From NCBI GenBank assembly GCA_958347955.1, contig CATVXH010000001.1:124001-188000 (forward strand): DNA of 64,000 bases. The letters are read 5' to 3'. The position numbers and the translations under genes are program-made. The notes beneath the pieces are model-generated. The model was not told the DNA's origin. It saw only the letters and a list, made by a program, of their open reading frames with translations, and searched no databases. The first letter of the stretch is position 1, and each line of letters opens with the position of its first letter. This DNA is from an uncultured Sutterella sp. (lineage in GTDB: Bacteria; Pseudomonadota; Gammaproteobacteria; Burkholderiales; Burkholderiaceae_F). Shown piece by piece: positions 35,054-43,321 of the stretch.

Positions 35054-35403
35054 TTTATTTTTCCTTGGAAAAAGATCTAAGATGGGAGCAAAAACACACT
35101 CCGGAATATTTTCGGCTAATCGTATGCGCCTTTTTGTTGATTTTCAAACTTTGATCTTTTTCAACAAATCTCGACATGTTTAAAAAGAAAATGAATTGCT
35201 GTTGAATAACGTCTCGTTTTTTCTACGTTTTTAATAAATTTTTTCAATTTTCAATAACATTACGGATATCGGGAAAATACTAATTTGTCGACAAAACGAT
35301 TAGGGCGATCTTAGTAATTTCTCCTAGAAATCAAAAAGATAGTCATATTTTTAACTTTTGTCCTATAATGCCTCTCAATAATTTTTATGGGGTCTCGAAC
35401 AAA
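35054..35403. other. Divergent regulatory region between a Dcu gene and the GntR-type regulator
   Basis: 350 bases without a gene, strongly AT-rich, expected to hold promoters in both directions. An FNR-like box lies at 35151-35164 (listed separately). Confidence 0.45.
35151..35164. promoter_or_regulatory. FNR/CRP-like palindromic site upstream of the second Dcu gene
   Basis: TTGAT-CTTT-TTCAA: nine of ten informative bases match the FNR consensus TTGAT-N4-ATCAA. It lies about 100 bases before the Dcu start codon, a plausible activating position for an anaerobically induced carrier. A single near-match in an AT-rich region can occur by chance. Confidence 0.35.
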
Positions 35404-36066
35404 ATGCAACAAAACGACAATTTGTTTGAACAAATCCGTGATCATTTGCAGGAGCAAGCAAAAAAAGGAGAAAGAATCGATACGGAAACTGAATTGGCGA
35501 AGCGTTTTGGCGTGACCCGTTATCGAATTCGTAAAGAGTTGGACATCCTTACTCAGATGGGCATTTTGGTTCGCACGCCTAAACGCGGCACAACGGTTAG
35601 GGAAGTCGGGGCTAACAGTTTGCGCAATCAGATTCAGATGCGATTTGACGTCGCTAATTTTGATGTTCAGGAATTTATCGAAGCGCGTGCCTTAGTGGAA
35701 TGTTCGTTAATGCCGCTAATCAGTCGCCGCATTACGCCAGCGTTGGCCTCCCGCTTAGAAGGCACTCTCAACAAGATAGAAGAGAACGCCGATGAGCCGC
35801 TTGTGGCTGACAAGTTTGACCGAGAATTCCATTTATTGCTTTTGGAGGGATGCGGCAATCGGGTGCTCCAAGTTTTTTCAGGTGTTCTCGTCACTTACTT
35901 CGAAAAAACCTCTCATCGCATCGCTAATATGGATAGACAGTTCTTTTTAGATATCGCTCGTCAGGAAAGAGAAATTCTGCGCGCGATAAGAATGGGGGAT
36001 GCGAAAAAGGCTTCAGATCTTCTCCGAGCGCACTTGATGGAGCAGTCTCAATTACTTCCACTTTAA
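35404..36066 (+). CDS. GntR-family (FadR subfamily) transcriptional regulator
   Basis: A 220-aa regulator: winged helix-turn-helix at residues about 5-70 (ETELAKRFGVTRYRIRKELD) and an all-helical FCD ligand domain (about 85-215) with the EARALVECSLMPLI and FDREFHLLLLEGCGNR segments typical of FadR-type metal/ligand pockets. Ligands of this group are often organic acids. The divergent Dcu carrier or the convergent M20 amidohydrolase are likely targets, by position only. The start at 35404 (MQQNDN) is preferred; ATG 35368 would add 12 residues and lacks a ribosome-binding site. Confidence 0.85.
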   Translation: MQQNDNLFEQIRDHLQEQAKKGERIDTETELAKRFGVTRYRIRKELDILTQMGILVRTPKRGTTVREVGANSLRNQIQMRFDVANFDVQEFIEARALVECSLMPLISRRITPALASRLEGTLNKIEENADEPLVADKFDREFHLLLLEGCGNRVLQVFSGVLVTYFEKTSHRIANMDRQFFLDIARQEREILRAIRMGDAKKASDLLRAHLMEQSQLLPL

Positions 36067-36080
36067 TATCTAAAAACAAA

Positions 36081-36114
36081 AAAAGGGAGCGATCTACAAA
36101 TTTCGCTCCCTTTT
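36081..36114. terminator. Bidirectional terminator between the regulator and the M20 gene
   Basis: Perfect 12-bp inverted repeat, arms 36081-36092 and 36103-36114, with A- and T-runs at the ends. Confidence 0.85.
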
Positions 36115-36135
36115 CCAACTACGCCAACTAACCGG

Positions 36136-37239
36136 CTAGCCGATTAAGTGTTCAATCACATCGACCATCACATCAACCCCCATCGGGAGGTATTGAGGAT
36201 CAAAGTGCATCGTGGCGGCGTGCAAGCCCGGAGTGGCGCCGACGCCTAAGCCAAAGTAAGCGGCTTTCATTGTCGGCTTATGCATCTTGTAGTAGTGGAA
36301 ATCTTCGCCACCGCCGCCGCAGTCCTTTGCGACAGCTTCTTGTCCATGCGTGCGAACGATCGAATCGATCACCATCTGCTTGAAGTCTTCGTCATACTCG
36401 GCAGCGGGGCACGCACCCAGCTCTGTGATTTCCGCGGTTGCACCGTATGCAGCAGCCGTGCATTCGACGAGTTTGGCAAAGCGCTCAGAGAAATCCTTCA
36501 TCATAGGATTTGTTTGAGCGCGGTTGTCGAACGTGATCGTGGCCGTTTCGGGAATGGAGTTTGTGGCGCCTTGGTCTGAGTGCAATTGCGTGGCCTTCAT
36601 CGACCAAATGCCGGCTGGATTAAACCACATGTTTTGCACGCCTTGAACAATGGCGCAGGCCACATCAAGAGCGCTCACACCCAAGTGGGGGCGGGCAGCG
36701 TGGGCGCTTCGCCCATGAACTGTGACTTTCAATGTCCTAGAAGCCGTATGGTTGACGGCGGGACAGATTTGACCGGCGGGCACGTCTTGAATTGGGCGGA
36801 TATGTGCGCCGAGCGCATAATCCACGTCATCAATGACTCCGCCTTTGATCATTGCGAGAGCGCCGCTGATGTCTTCTTCAGCCGGTTGGAAGAGCAACTT
36901 CAAAGTCCCCTTCTTCACACGGTCTTTCAGACGGCTGGCGGCGGCAAGCACCATGGCTGTGTGGGAGTCGTGGCCGCAAGCGTGAATGGCACATTCTTTG
37001 CCGTCAATGGTAAAAGGCAAGGCATCCATATCTGCGCGCAACAACACCACGGGACCGGGCTCGGCGCCTTTGATGATGCCCATCACACCGGTTGTGCCAC
37101 CGATACCGGTTTGAACTTCAATTCCTAAATCAGTGAGCGTTTTGGCAACGTAGGCGGAGGTTTTAACTTCCTGCATAGCCAATTCCGGAATTTTGTGAAG
37201 GTCTTCCCATAATTTGATGGGATCAAGAATAGTGGACAT
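36136..37239 (-). CDS. M20-family metallopeptidase / aminoacylase-type amidohydrolase
   Basis: A 367-aa cytoplasmic zinc hydrolase of the M20D (hippurate hydrolase/N-acyl-amino-acid amidohydrolase) group. Visible are the metal-binding HACGHDSH and FQPAEED, RADMDALPF, the dimerisation/lid domain with VHGRSAHAARPHLGVSA, and the late GGGGEDFHYY. These enzymes remove acyl groups from amino acids or open cyclic or peptide-like amides. Preferred substrate unknown. It stands between the regulator and the lar genes, preceded by a 350-bp gap. Confidence 0.9.
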   Translation of the reverse strand: MSTILDPIKLWEDLHKIPELAMQEVKTSAYVAKTLTDLGIEVQTGIGGTTGVMGIIKGAEPGPVVLLRADMDALPFTIDGKECAIHACGHDSHTAMVLAAASRLKDRVKKGTLKLLFQPAEEDISGALAMIKGGVIDDVDYALGAHIRPIQDVPAGQICPAVNHTASRTLKVTVHGRSAHAARPHLGVSALDVACAIVQGVQNMWFNPAGIWSMKATQLHSDQGATNSIPETATITFDNRAQTNPMMKDFSERFAKLVECTAAAYGATAEITELGACPAAEYDEDFKQMVIDSIVRTHGQEAVAKDCGGGGEDFHYYKMHKPTMKAAYFGLGVGATPGLHAATMHFDPQYLPMGVDVMVDVIEHLIG

Positions 37240-37591
37240 GGGTATATTCCTTTCCTAATAAAGTTAGTGGAACAACTAGAGTTTAACGCTTTTTGGGACG
37301 TTACCGAAAGAAAAAACAACGGTTGAAACGTTGGGCAAATTCCAGAATTGTGAGTGTTAATGTTAGAAAACTAACTTTGTCATCAAGCACTCCCGTTCGC
37401 GTTTGTCCCTTGGGGACAGTTTGTGGCGCAAAGCTGTTGTCGCAATCTTTGGGAACAGATGTGTCAATTGAGTTCTTCTCGGTTTTTAAACTTGTCTTGA
37501 TTCATTAGTAAATCCATTTTTCCAGAGGGATTAGCAAATATCGGATTTACACAAACTTATTTACAATCTTGGACACCAATTTTTTCTCTCT
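37240..37591. other. Intergenic region between larE and the M20 gene
   Basis: 352 bases without a gene. It would contain the M20 promoter and the end of the lar transcript. A short hairpin (37317-37321/37329-37333) followed on the minus strand by six Ts could be a weak terminator of the lar operon. Nothing else was recognised. Confidence 0.35.
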
Positions 37592-38383
37592 TTAGTCCAT
37601 GCTGCCGGAACGAAATCCCTCCATGTCCAATGTGATAAATTTCCAGCCCAAGGGTTTTAATTCGCGGATGATTTCTTTGTGAAAATAGATAGCTTTTTCG
37701 AGTTGGTTTTCATCCACTTCTATTCTGGCGATTGCACCGTGTGAGCGAACACGGATTGTGCCTAACCCAAATGGCGTTAGTTTCTCTTCCGCGGCATCAA
37801 TTCGTCCTAAAATTTCGGGAGATATTTTTTGTCCATAGGGCAGCCGAGTGGCAAGACACGATCCCGCCGGTTTCTTTGCTGCCGTGAGTCGGAACTCTGA
37901 GAGTAAATCTCTCACTTCGTTCTTATGTAAGCCCAATTCTTTGAGCGGACTTACAGCGCCGGATTCAGCCACGGCCTTTAGGCCGGGACGGTATTTGGAG
38001 AGATCATCCAGCTGCGTTCCTTCAAGTAAAAGAGCACATTGATGGTCTGAGGCAAACTTTCTCAGTAATGTGAAAATAGCTTGCTTGCAACGGTAACATC
38101 GATCTTTTGGATTGTTTTCAATGCCGATAGACTCGGGAGAATCCGGGCTAACAACATTGAGATCAGTTTTTAGCTCACGGGCGACCTCGAGAGCTTCGGC
38201 AAGCGCTCTGCGAGACATCCATGGAGTGTCCGCATAAACGGCATAAACAGGGAAACGTCCATCAGAAGCCGCTAGAGTAAGTTTAAGCACCAAGACGCTG
38301 TCGGCGCCGCCAGAAAACGCAACAACGGCAGGTCCATTAATTAGCTTGGCAAAATACTGTTTAATTTTTGTTATGTCAGGCAT
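37592..38383 (-). CDS. larE: LarE, ATP-dependent sulfur transferase of nickel-pincer cofactor synthesis
   Basis: Converts the two carboxylates of the pyridinium intermediate to thiocarboxylates (263 aa). The N-terminal PP-loop is AFSGGADSV. Cys residues relevant to sulfur chemistry are C96 and C99 (RCYRCK) and C176 (AGSCLATRLPYG). C176 coincides with the sacrificial cysteine of L. plantarum LarE. The three-cysteine set resembles LarE proteins that hold a [4Fe-4S] cluster and need not sacrifice a residue. The start at 38383 overlaps the larC stop by 8 bases; ATG 38404 would add 7 residues. Confidence 0.93.
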   Translation of the reverse strand: MPDITKIKQYFAKLINGPAVVAFSGGADSVLVLKLTLAASDGRFPVYAVYADTPWMSRRALAEALEVARELKTDLNVVSPDSPESIGIENNPKDRCYRCKQAIFTLLRKFASDHQCALLLEGTQLDDLSKYRPGLKAVAESGAVSPLKELGLHKNEVRDLLSEFRLTAAKKPAGSCLATRLPYGQKISPEILGRIDAAEEKLTPFGLGTIRVRSHGAIARIEVDENQLEKAIYFHKEIIRELKPLGWKFITLDMEGFRSGSMD

Positions 38384-39692
38384 TTTCAGCGATGTTTTGA
38401 ACAATACGATAAAGTCTCGCCAGGTCCATTTCTTTTTCCAACGCCAAGAGCTTCACGCTTTCATATTCCGGGTAAAAACGTTTGTGCATAACGCCCCTTT
38501 CATCGGGGACGTCACACGCCTTGACTTGAACGGAGCCATATGGTGTTTGAACGGTCAGTATTTCACGCTTTAATATCCGACGAGTGAGCACTCTTGAACG
38601 GATGCCGATGGTGGTTGTATTGGCAAAAATGATATTTTCAAGCGTCTTTTGGTTTTCAGCTTTGCACAAAACGCTCAGGAGATAGGCTGGGCGGTTTTTC
38701 TTCATAAAAACTGGGGTGTACCACGCCTCAAGGGCGCCTTGGGCGTATAGGCGCTCGAGCGTAAACCCGAGCATTTCCGCCGAACTGTCGTCGATATTGG
38801 TCATCAGCTCAACAATTTCATCCTCTTCGCCATTTTGAGTGATTTCTTTAATGAGGCTAGCGCGTAAAAGACTTGATCGCTCATAGGCACGTTTACCGGC
38901 TCCAAGTCCTGACTTTAATATTTTGTACCGGCGAGGTAGTTCTGCGTCTGTTTTTAGCGCTGCCACAATAGCCGCGCCCGTTGGCGTCACGAATTCACCT
39001 CTGCAGTCAATCCGTGACAACTCCAGACCGTAGGTTTGGACAATATGCGACACAGCCGGCACTGGAATCGGCAGGAGCCCATGTTGGCAGCGAATTTCTC
39101 CGTACCCTTCGCCCAAAGCGGTGATGACGACGCGATCAATCTTTAAATCATCAATCAGCACGGCAACGGACAAAATATCCACGATGGAATCTAACGCGCC
39201 CACTTCGTGGAAATGAACTTCCTCAATTGGGACGCCATGAGCTTTGCTTTCAGCTTCCGCCACAATCGTAAAGATGCGCTTAGCCAAAATCTTAGCTTTG
39301 TCTGTGGCCACGGTTTGGTCAATAATGGTAAAGATGTCATTCAGATGACGATGATCATGGTGATGCCCATGGTGATGCTCGTGAGGGGCATTGTGGTCGT
39401 GTTTACGCTCGGTCGCTTGGCCGCCGATGTGACTATGCTCCTGATGAGATTGGCCGAAAAGATAGGCCATGTCATGGTCGTTATCGGGGGCGCCATTGGT
39501 TAAAGTGACTTTGAAGTCGCAAGCATCAAGAGCGCTTTTTTTAACACGTGAGACCGCAATTTCAAACTGCTGGTCGGGCAAACTCTTCAGGACGGTTTGG
39601 AGCTTTTGATAATTTCCTCCTAAATCAAGAAGGGCGGCGACAGCCATATCTCCGCTGATACCAGTCTGTGCGTCCAACACCAATGTAGTCAT
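38376..39692 (-). CDS. larC: LarC, nickel insertase (cyclometallase) of nickel-pincer cofactor synthesis
   Basis: Inserts nickel into the pincer intermediate using CTP (438 aa). It is one continuous chain; in L. plantarum the LarC1/LarC2 parts are joined by a programmed frameshift. The N-terminus has LDAQTGISGDMAVAALLDLG, and the middle PIEEVHFHEVGALDSIVDIL and YGEIRCQHGLLPIPVPA. A histidine-rich insert at about 73-116 (14 or more His) probably binds or stores nickel. larC is 5 bp behind larB and overlaps larE, so the three are one operon. Confidence 0.95.
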   Translation of the reverse strand: MTTLVLDAQTGISGDMAVAALLDLGGNYQKLQTVLKSLPDQQFEIAVSRVKKSALDACDFKVTLTNGAPDNDHDMAYLFGQSHQEHSHIGGQATERKHDHNAPHEHHHGHHHDHRHLNDIFTIIDQTVATDKAKILAKRIFTIVAEAESKAHGVPIEEVHFHEVGALDSIVDILSVAVLIDDLKIDRVVITALGEGYGEIRCQHGLLPIPVPAVSHIVQTYGLELSRIDCRGEFVTPTGAAIVAALKTDAELPRRYKILKSGLGAGKRAYERSSLLRASLIKEITQNGEEDEIVELMTNIDDSSAEMLGFTLERLYAQGALEAWYTPVFMKKNRPAYLLSVLCKAENQKTLENIIFANTTTIGIRSRVLTRRILKREILTVQTPYGSVQVKACDVPDERGVMHKRFYPEYESVKLLALEKEMDLARLYRIVQNIAENA

Positions 39693-39697
39693 GTCAC

Positions 39698-41149
39698 TTA
39701 TTCCTTTCGTGTAGCCAAACGGTTGATTTGCGAGGCAAGGAATCCGGCCCCAAAACCATTATCAATATTGACGGTGGCGACACCGTTTGAACAACTGTTG
39801 AGCATTGTTAAAAGAGCGGAGAGACCGTGGAAATTGGCCCCGTACCCCACAGATGTTGGCACGGCAATGACGGGATTGGAGACTAGACCCCCTATAACGG
39901 ATGCCAGAGCCCCCTCCATGCCTGCGATTGCCACCACACAATTGGCTTTTTGAAGGCGCTCAACTTTTGACAATAGGCGATGAATGCCACTGACGCCAAT
40001 ATCGTAAAAACGTTCAACGTTTTGGCCAAAAAATTCAGCTGTTTGGGCGCATTCCTCAGCGACGGCGATGTCTGCTGTTCCCGCGGTGCAAACAGCAATT
40101 AAACCTTGACGATTCTTTGGCTTTTCAATTTTAGCGATTCGGCTGACAGGATCGTAGGCAAGTTCAGGCAGCCTATTTTTAAGCAATTTAAATTGTTCTG
40201 GAGAACAACGGGTTCCCATTACTTCACCATGTGTTTTGAAAAGTCGCGCGAAGATTTCCAGAAGGAAATCGTCCGCTTTATTTTGGCAATACACCACTTC
40301 GGCAAAGCCCGTGCGAATGGCTCTATGCGTATCCAGTTTGGCAAAGCCCAAATCCTCATAAGGAGCCCTTGCAAGAATTTCTTTAGCTTTATCGATATCT
40401 AACGAACCGTCTTTAACGGCTTGTAAAAGTGTTTCAATCCGCATATTTTTTTCACAAAGGATGGCAAAGTCTCGGACCAGTCCCTGACTTTGGCTTAAAA
40501 CGATAGTGTCAATATTAATAAAACCGACTTCGTCAAGCAGTTTGTGATCATAGTCGGGACGGTCGTGACTGCTCATGGGTAGTTTCTTGGCTATGTTCTC
40601 CATAATAGAGATGTCAACTTGTCCCAAATGTTTATGAGTTTGACTGTGCGGTTTATCGTTTCGATTGGGGGCGGTCAGGTAACGGTAGTGGTTGCCGTCA
40701 AAAACAATGAGTTTTCCGCCAGGTTTTAGACACTTGAACCATCGATGATAGGCAAGGTGAGGATCAGAGAGGTTCCAAACGACGTTACGCGAGGCAATTA
40801 CATCGAACGTGTTTTCTTGAAATGGAATTTGCGTTGCATCGCTTAATACAAAATCAACGTTCAGGCTGCCGGCATTGCTTTTGGCCAGATCAAGCATTGC
40901 TTGGCAAGAGTCGAGTCCTGTGCTCTTGAAACCCAACTTGGCGAGTTCGATAGCCAGAAAACCGGGGCCGCAGCCGATATCAAGCGCCAATTCTCCAAGA
41001 TGAGAACCGGGAAGCCACTTTTTCAGAATTTCCCGGTAGACATTGTTTTGATCTTCAAGCTCCTCTTTTGTGCAAAGGCTATAACCTGAAGCTCTCTGCT
41101 TCCAGTAGTCTTGAATACGAGCGTCAAGCGAATGAATCGGATCGGTCAT
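39698..41149 (-). CDS. larB: Fusion of a SAM-dependent methyltransferase and LarB
   Basis: A 483-aa two-domain protein. Residues about 10-225 are a class I methyltransferase: motif I ALDIGCGPGFLAIELA (D57), acidic end of strand 2 GLD (D80), DATQIPF, and LKPGGKLIVFDGNHYRYL. Residues about 236-483 are LarB, which carboxylates and hydrolyses nicotinic acid adenine dinucleotide: KLDTHRAIRTGFAEVVYC, GTADIAVAEECAQTAEFFG, and NSCSNG with the conserved Cys453 before NIDNGFGAGFLA. The usual LarB has only the second part (about 250 aa). The methyl acceptor is unknown; a modified pincer cofactor is one possibility. ATG 41149 follows AAGGAA. Confidence 0.9.
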   Translation of the reverse strand: MTDPIHSLDARIQDYWKQRASGYSLCTKEELEDQNNVYREILKKWLPGSHLGELALDIGCGPGFLAIELAKLGFKSTGLDSCQAMLDLAKSNAGSLNVDFVLSDATQIPFQENTFDVIASRNVVWNLSDPHLAYHRWFKCLKPGGKLIVFDGNHYRYLTAPNRNDKPHSQTHKHLGQVDISIMENIAKKLPMSSHDRPDYDHKLLDEVGFINIDTIVLSQSQGLVRDFAILCEKNMRIETLLQAVKDGSLDIDKAKEILARAPYEDLGFAKLDTHRAIRTGFAEVVYCQNKADDFLLEIFARLFKTHGEVMGTRCSPEQFKLLKNRLPELAYDPVSRIAKIEKPKNRQGLIAVCTAGTADIAVAEECAQTAEFFGQNVERFYDIGVSGIHRLLSKVERLQKANCVVAIAGMEGALASVIGGLVSNPVIAVPTSVGYGANFHGLSALLTMLNSCSNGVATVNIDNGFGAGFLASQINRLATRKE

Positions 41150-41243
41150 AATTCCTTCCATTTCGATCTGTTTGCCATATTATCAAAAGGGGAACGTTCC
41201 GAAATTGTTTTACAAATAATTGACCACAAATAGGTATGAATAA

Positions 41244-41280
41244 GCAAAAAAAGCCCCGAGAGTTTTAGTCTCTCGGGGTT
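41244..41280 (-). terminator. Terminator of the MmgE/PrpD gene
   Basis: 9-bp perfect inverted repeat (41254-41262/41270-41278), a further wobble pair, and a T-run on the minus strand. It separates the MmgE/PrpD gene from the lar operon, so larB needs its own promoter or read-through. Confidence 0.8.
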
Positions 41281-41290
41281 GGCAAGGCGG

Positions 41291-42697
41291 TTAAATATCA
41301 AATTGCGCGGTGGTGTTGGGTTTAGATCCTAAAAGTTTAACCACCGGATCAAGTGAGGGTTTGTCTTTGAGATGGAGGAGGAAATCTGCGATTTCTTCCA
41401 CCACTTCCTTGGGAAATACCATGCCGGCGATATCGCGGTATTTACTCATCAAAGCTTCATCACTCACCGGATTTTGCGGAGCGCCCAAAGGGAACTCCAC
41501 ACGTTCGGTGTAGCTTTGTCCTTGGCGAGTGATAACGGTCACGATTGGTTCGTCTTCGTCTTTTTGTGTTTTATCAATTTCAAATTCCACCAAATCCATG
41601 GCTTGGCGGATTCGAGGATCGTGACGGTTGGTGCGCGTGTAGGCGGTTAAGTTGGCTCCACCGAACACAAGGCGGGCGGCGATGCCGTATGCGATGCTCA
41701 TTTGGGCGGCCGGCATCGGATCCAATTTGCGTCCGCCACACATGCCGTGCACGAATGGATTGATTTTGATATGGATTTTTTCTATATCCGAGGGCTGTAA
41801 TTGGTGCGCGTCCATAATAATATTGACGGCATCAATGGAGGAGTGGGAGCTTCGGCAGGAAGCGTGCGGCTTGATTGAGACGCGTCCCAATTTCCAGTTT
41901 TTGCCCAGGTCGCGAAGCCAAGCGTCGGGATCTTGGCTCGTTGGCGCGAATGTCTTGGAAAAACCACCCCAGACTTGTTCGAATGCCAGTTTGGGACCGG
42001 TGAAACCTTCGCGGGCCAGCAAGCAGGCGAGCAATCCTCCGTGAGCGGCATTGCCGACGTGCAGGCGTTTGTTTTGCGCTCCGTCATGCACGAAGGACCA
42101 TTGACCGGCGGCAAAACTAGTGGCGATTCCAAGCGCCGCCTGCATTTTTTCGACATCAAGACCCAAAAGTCGACCGGCGGCGGCAGCGGCGCCAAACACA
42201 CCGCATGTTCCGGTGGAGTGCCATCCGGCGCCGTTATGAGGTTCGTAAGCGCCGCAGGATTCCAATGCGCGGCGAGCCAAATCGTAACCGAGGGTGACTG
42301 CCACAATAAATTCTTTACCGTCAATAGGACGGTCGCAAAGACTTAATGCCGCGAAAGCGGCTGGGACGACCACGGCGCCCGAGTGATCACAACCATTGGT
42401 GTCATCGAGCTCGAAAGTGTGAGAAGACACACCGTTGCTAAGCGCTGCATTGCGCGCGCTTGTTTTGATGCCCTTGCCCCAAAGCGGAACGTTTCCGCTC
42501 ATTTCGCCGCAAATGGCGAATACTTTGTTGAGAAGTTTTGTCTCGGGGCTGACAGCGCCGGCGATGCCCGCACCGACTGAGTCGAGGATATGGCGCTGCG
42601 CTTTAATCACAAGCTCCTCGGGAATATCTTCAAATTTTGTCCAAACAACAAAGCGGGCGAGTTGTTCGGAGATCAGTTGTGTATTTTCGGTTGACAT
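41291..42697 (-). CDS. MmgE/PrpD-family dehydratase/isomerase-like protein
   Basis: A 468-aa member of the MmgE/PrpD family, which includes 2-methylcitrate dehydratase, cis-aconitate decarboxylase and itaconate-related enzymes. The N-terminal ILDSVGAGIAGAVSPE, the HTFELDDTNGCDHSGAVVVP active-site region, and GWHSTGTCGVFGAAAAAGRLL fit the family. The other methylcitrate-cycle genes (prpB, prpC) are absent, so a different 2-hydroxy-polycarboxylate substrate is likely. ATG 42697 has GGAAGG upstream; an alternative TTG lies at 42712. Confidence 0.88.
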   Translation of the reverse strand: MSTENTQLISEQLARFVVWTKFEDIPEELVIKAQRHILDSVGAGIAGAVSPETKLLNKVFAICGEMSGNVPLWGKGIKTSARNAALSNGVSSHTFELDDTNGCDHSGAVVVPAAFAALSLCDRPIDGKEFIVAVTLGYDLARRALESCGAYEPHNGAGWHSTGTCGVFGAAAAAGRLLGLDVEKMQAALGIATSFAAGQWSFVHDGAQNKRLHVGNAAHGGLLACLLAREGFTGPKLAFEQVWGGFSKTFAPTSQDPDAWLRDLGKNWKLGRVSIKPHASCRSSHSSIDAVNIIMDAHQLQPSDIEKIHIKINPFVHGMCGGRKLDPMPAAQMSIAYGIAARLVFGGANLTAYTRTNRHDPRIRQAMDLVEFEIDKTQKDEDEPIVTVITRQGQSYTERVEFPLGAPQNPVSDEALMSKYRDIAGMVFPKEVVEEIADFLLHLKDKPSLDPVVKLLGSKPNTTAQFDI

Positions 42698-42780
42698 GAC
42701 AGAACCTTCCAAAAAAGTACTCGAACGAAGGAGTGGAAAATTTTTTCTACTCCTTCTGTGCTCATTTCAAGGCTTTCATT

Positions 42781-43209
42781 TTAGAAGAAAATGAAGCTTA
42801 AGAAATAGCCGGCCGCTACGCCCGAGATGATGTGAACAAAACCGGGCAGCAGGTAGCTGTGGTTGACAACGTATTTGCCTAATCGGGTGGTGCCTGTGCG
42901 GTCAAACGCCGTGCATCCGATTTGCGCGCCGCCCGGGATGATGAAGTAACCACAGGTTGCCGGGAAGAGCGCCACCAGCAAATGGGCCGGAATGCCGATC
43001 GAAACGCCTAAGGGCATCAGCGCAGCGGTTGTTGCCGAGGGGCTCAAAATCACAGCGGAGAAGCAAAAGAGCACAACGCCGAAAAGCATTGGCGCGGATT
43101 GAGCCATGTTTGTGAAGATGTCGACAAACAAGGGTTTGTAGGCTTCAAAGAATGTGCCGGTAAGCCAAGACACGCCGAAGACGCCCACCACGCCGATCAG
43201 GCCGGAGAC
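42781..43209 (-). pseudogene. Truncated Dcu-type carrier (C-terminal third only)
   Basis: Encodes about 140 residues equal in register to the C-terminal part of the second Dcu carrier: SGLIGVVGVFGVSWLTGTFF, GGAQIGCTAFDRTGTTRLG and NHSYLLPGF. Similarity stops abruptly near 43209, where unrelated AT-rich DNA begins, and there is no in-frame start with a ribosome-binding site. Some 300 N-terminal residues are missing. It is a deletion remnant. No frameshift inside the remaining part suggests the loss is recent. Confidence 0.85.
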
Positions 43210-43232
43210 TTTTAACCCTATACTGAGGGTTT
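43210..43232. repeat. Short hairpin at the deletion junction of the Dcu remnant
   Basis: 6-bp inverted repeat AACCCT/AGGGTT (43214-43219 and 43226-43231) immediately beyond the point where Dcu homology ends. Could be an end of a lost mobile element or chance; no transposase is present. Confidence 0.3.
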
Positions 43233-43321
43233 TATTGAAAAATTTTCTCGAATAATAACTGTTTTGAGATTAAAAAGGGTGAGCATCCCTCAATCAACAA
43301 TCGACAATAATGGAAAAATAA

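Noticed and set aside
42781..43191. Free-standing small membrane protein of 136 aa
   Set aside because: It aligns in full with the C-terminal part of Dcu carriers and lacks a credible start; treated as a remnant.
43210..43320. Insertion-sequence remnant beside the broken Dcu gene
   Set aside because: Only a 6-bp inverted repeat is present; no transposase fragment, matching second end or target duplication was found.
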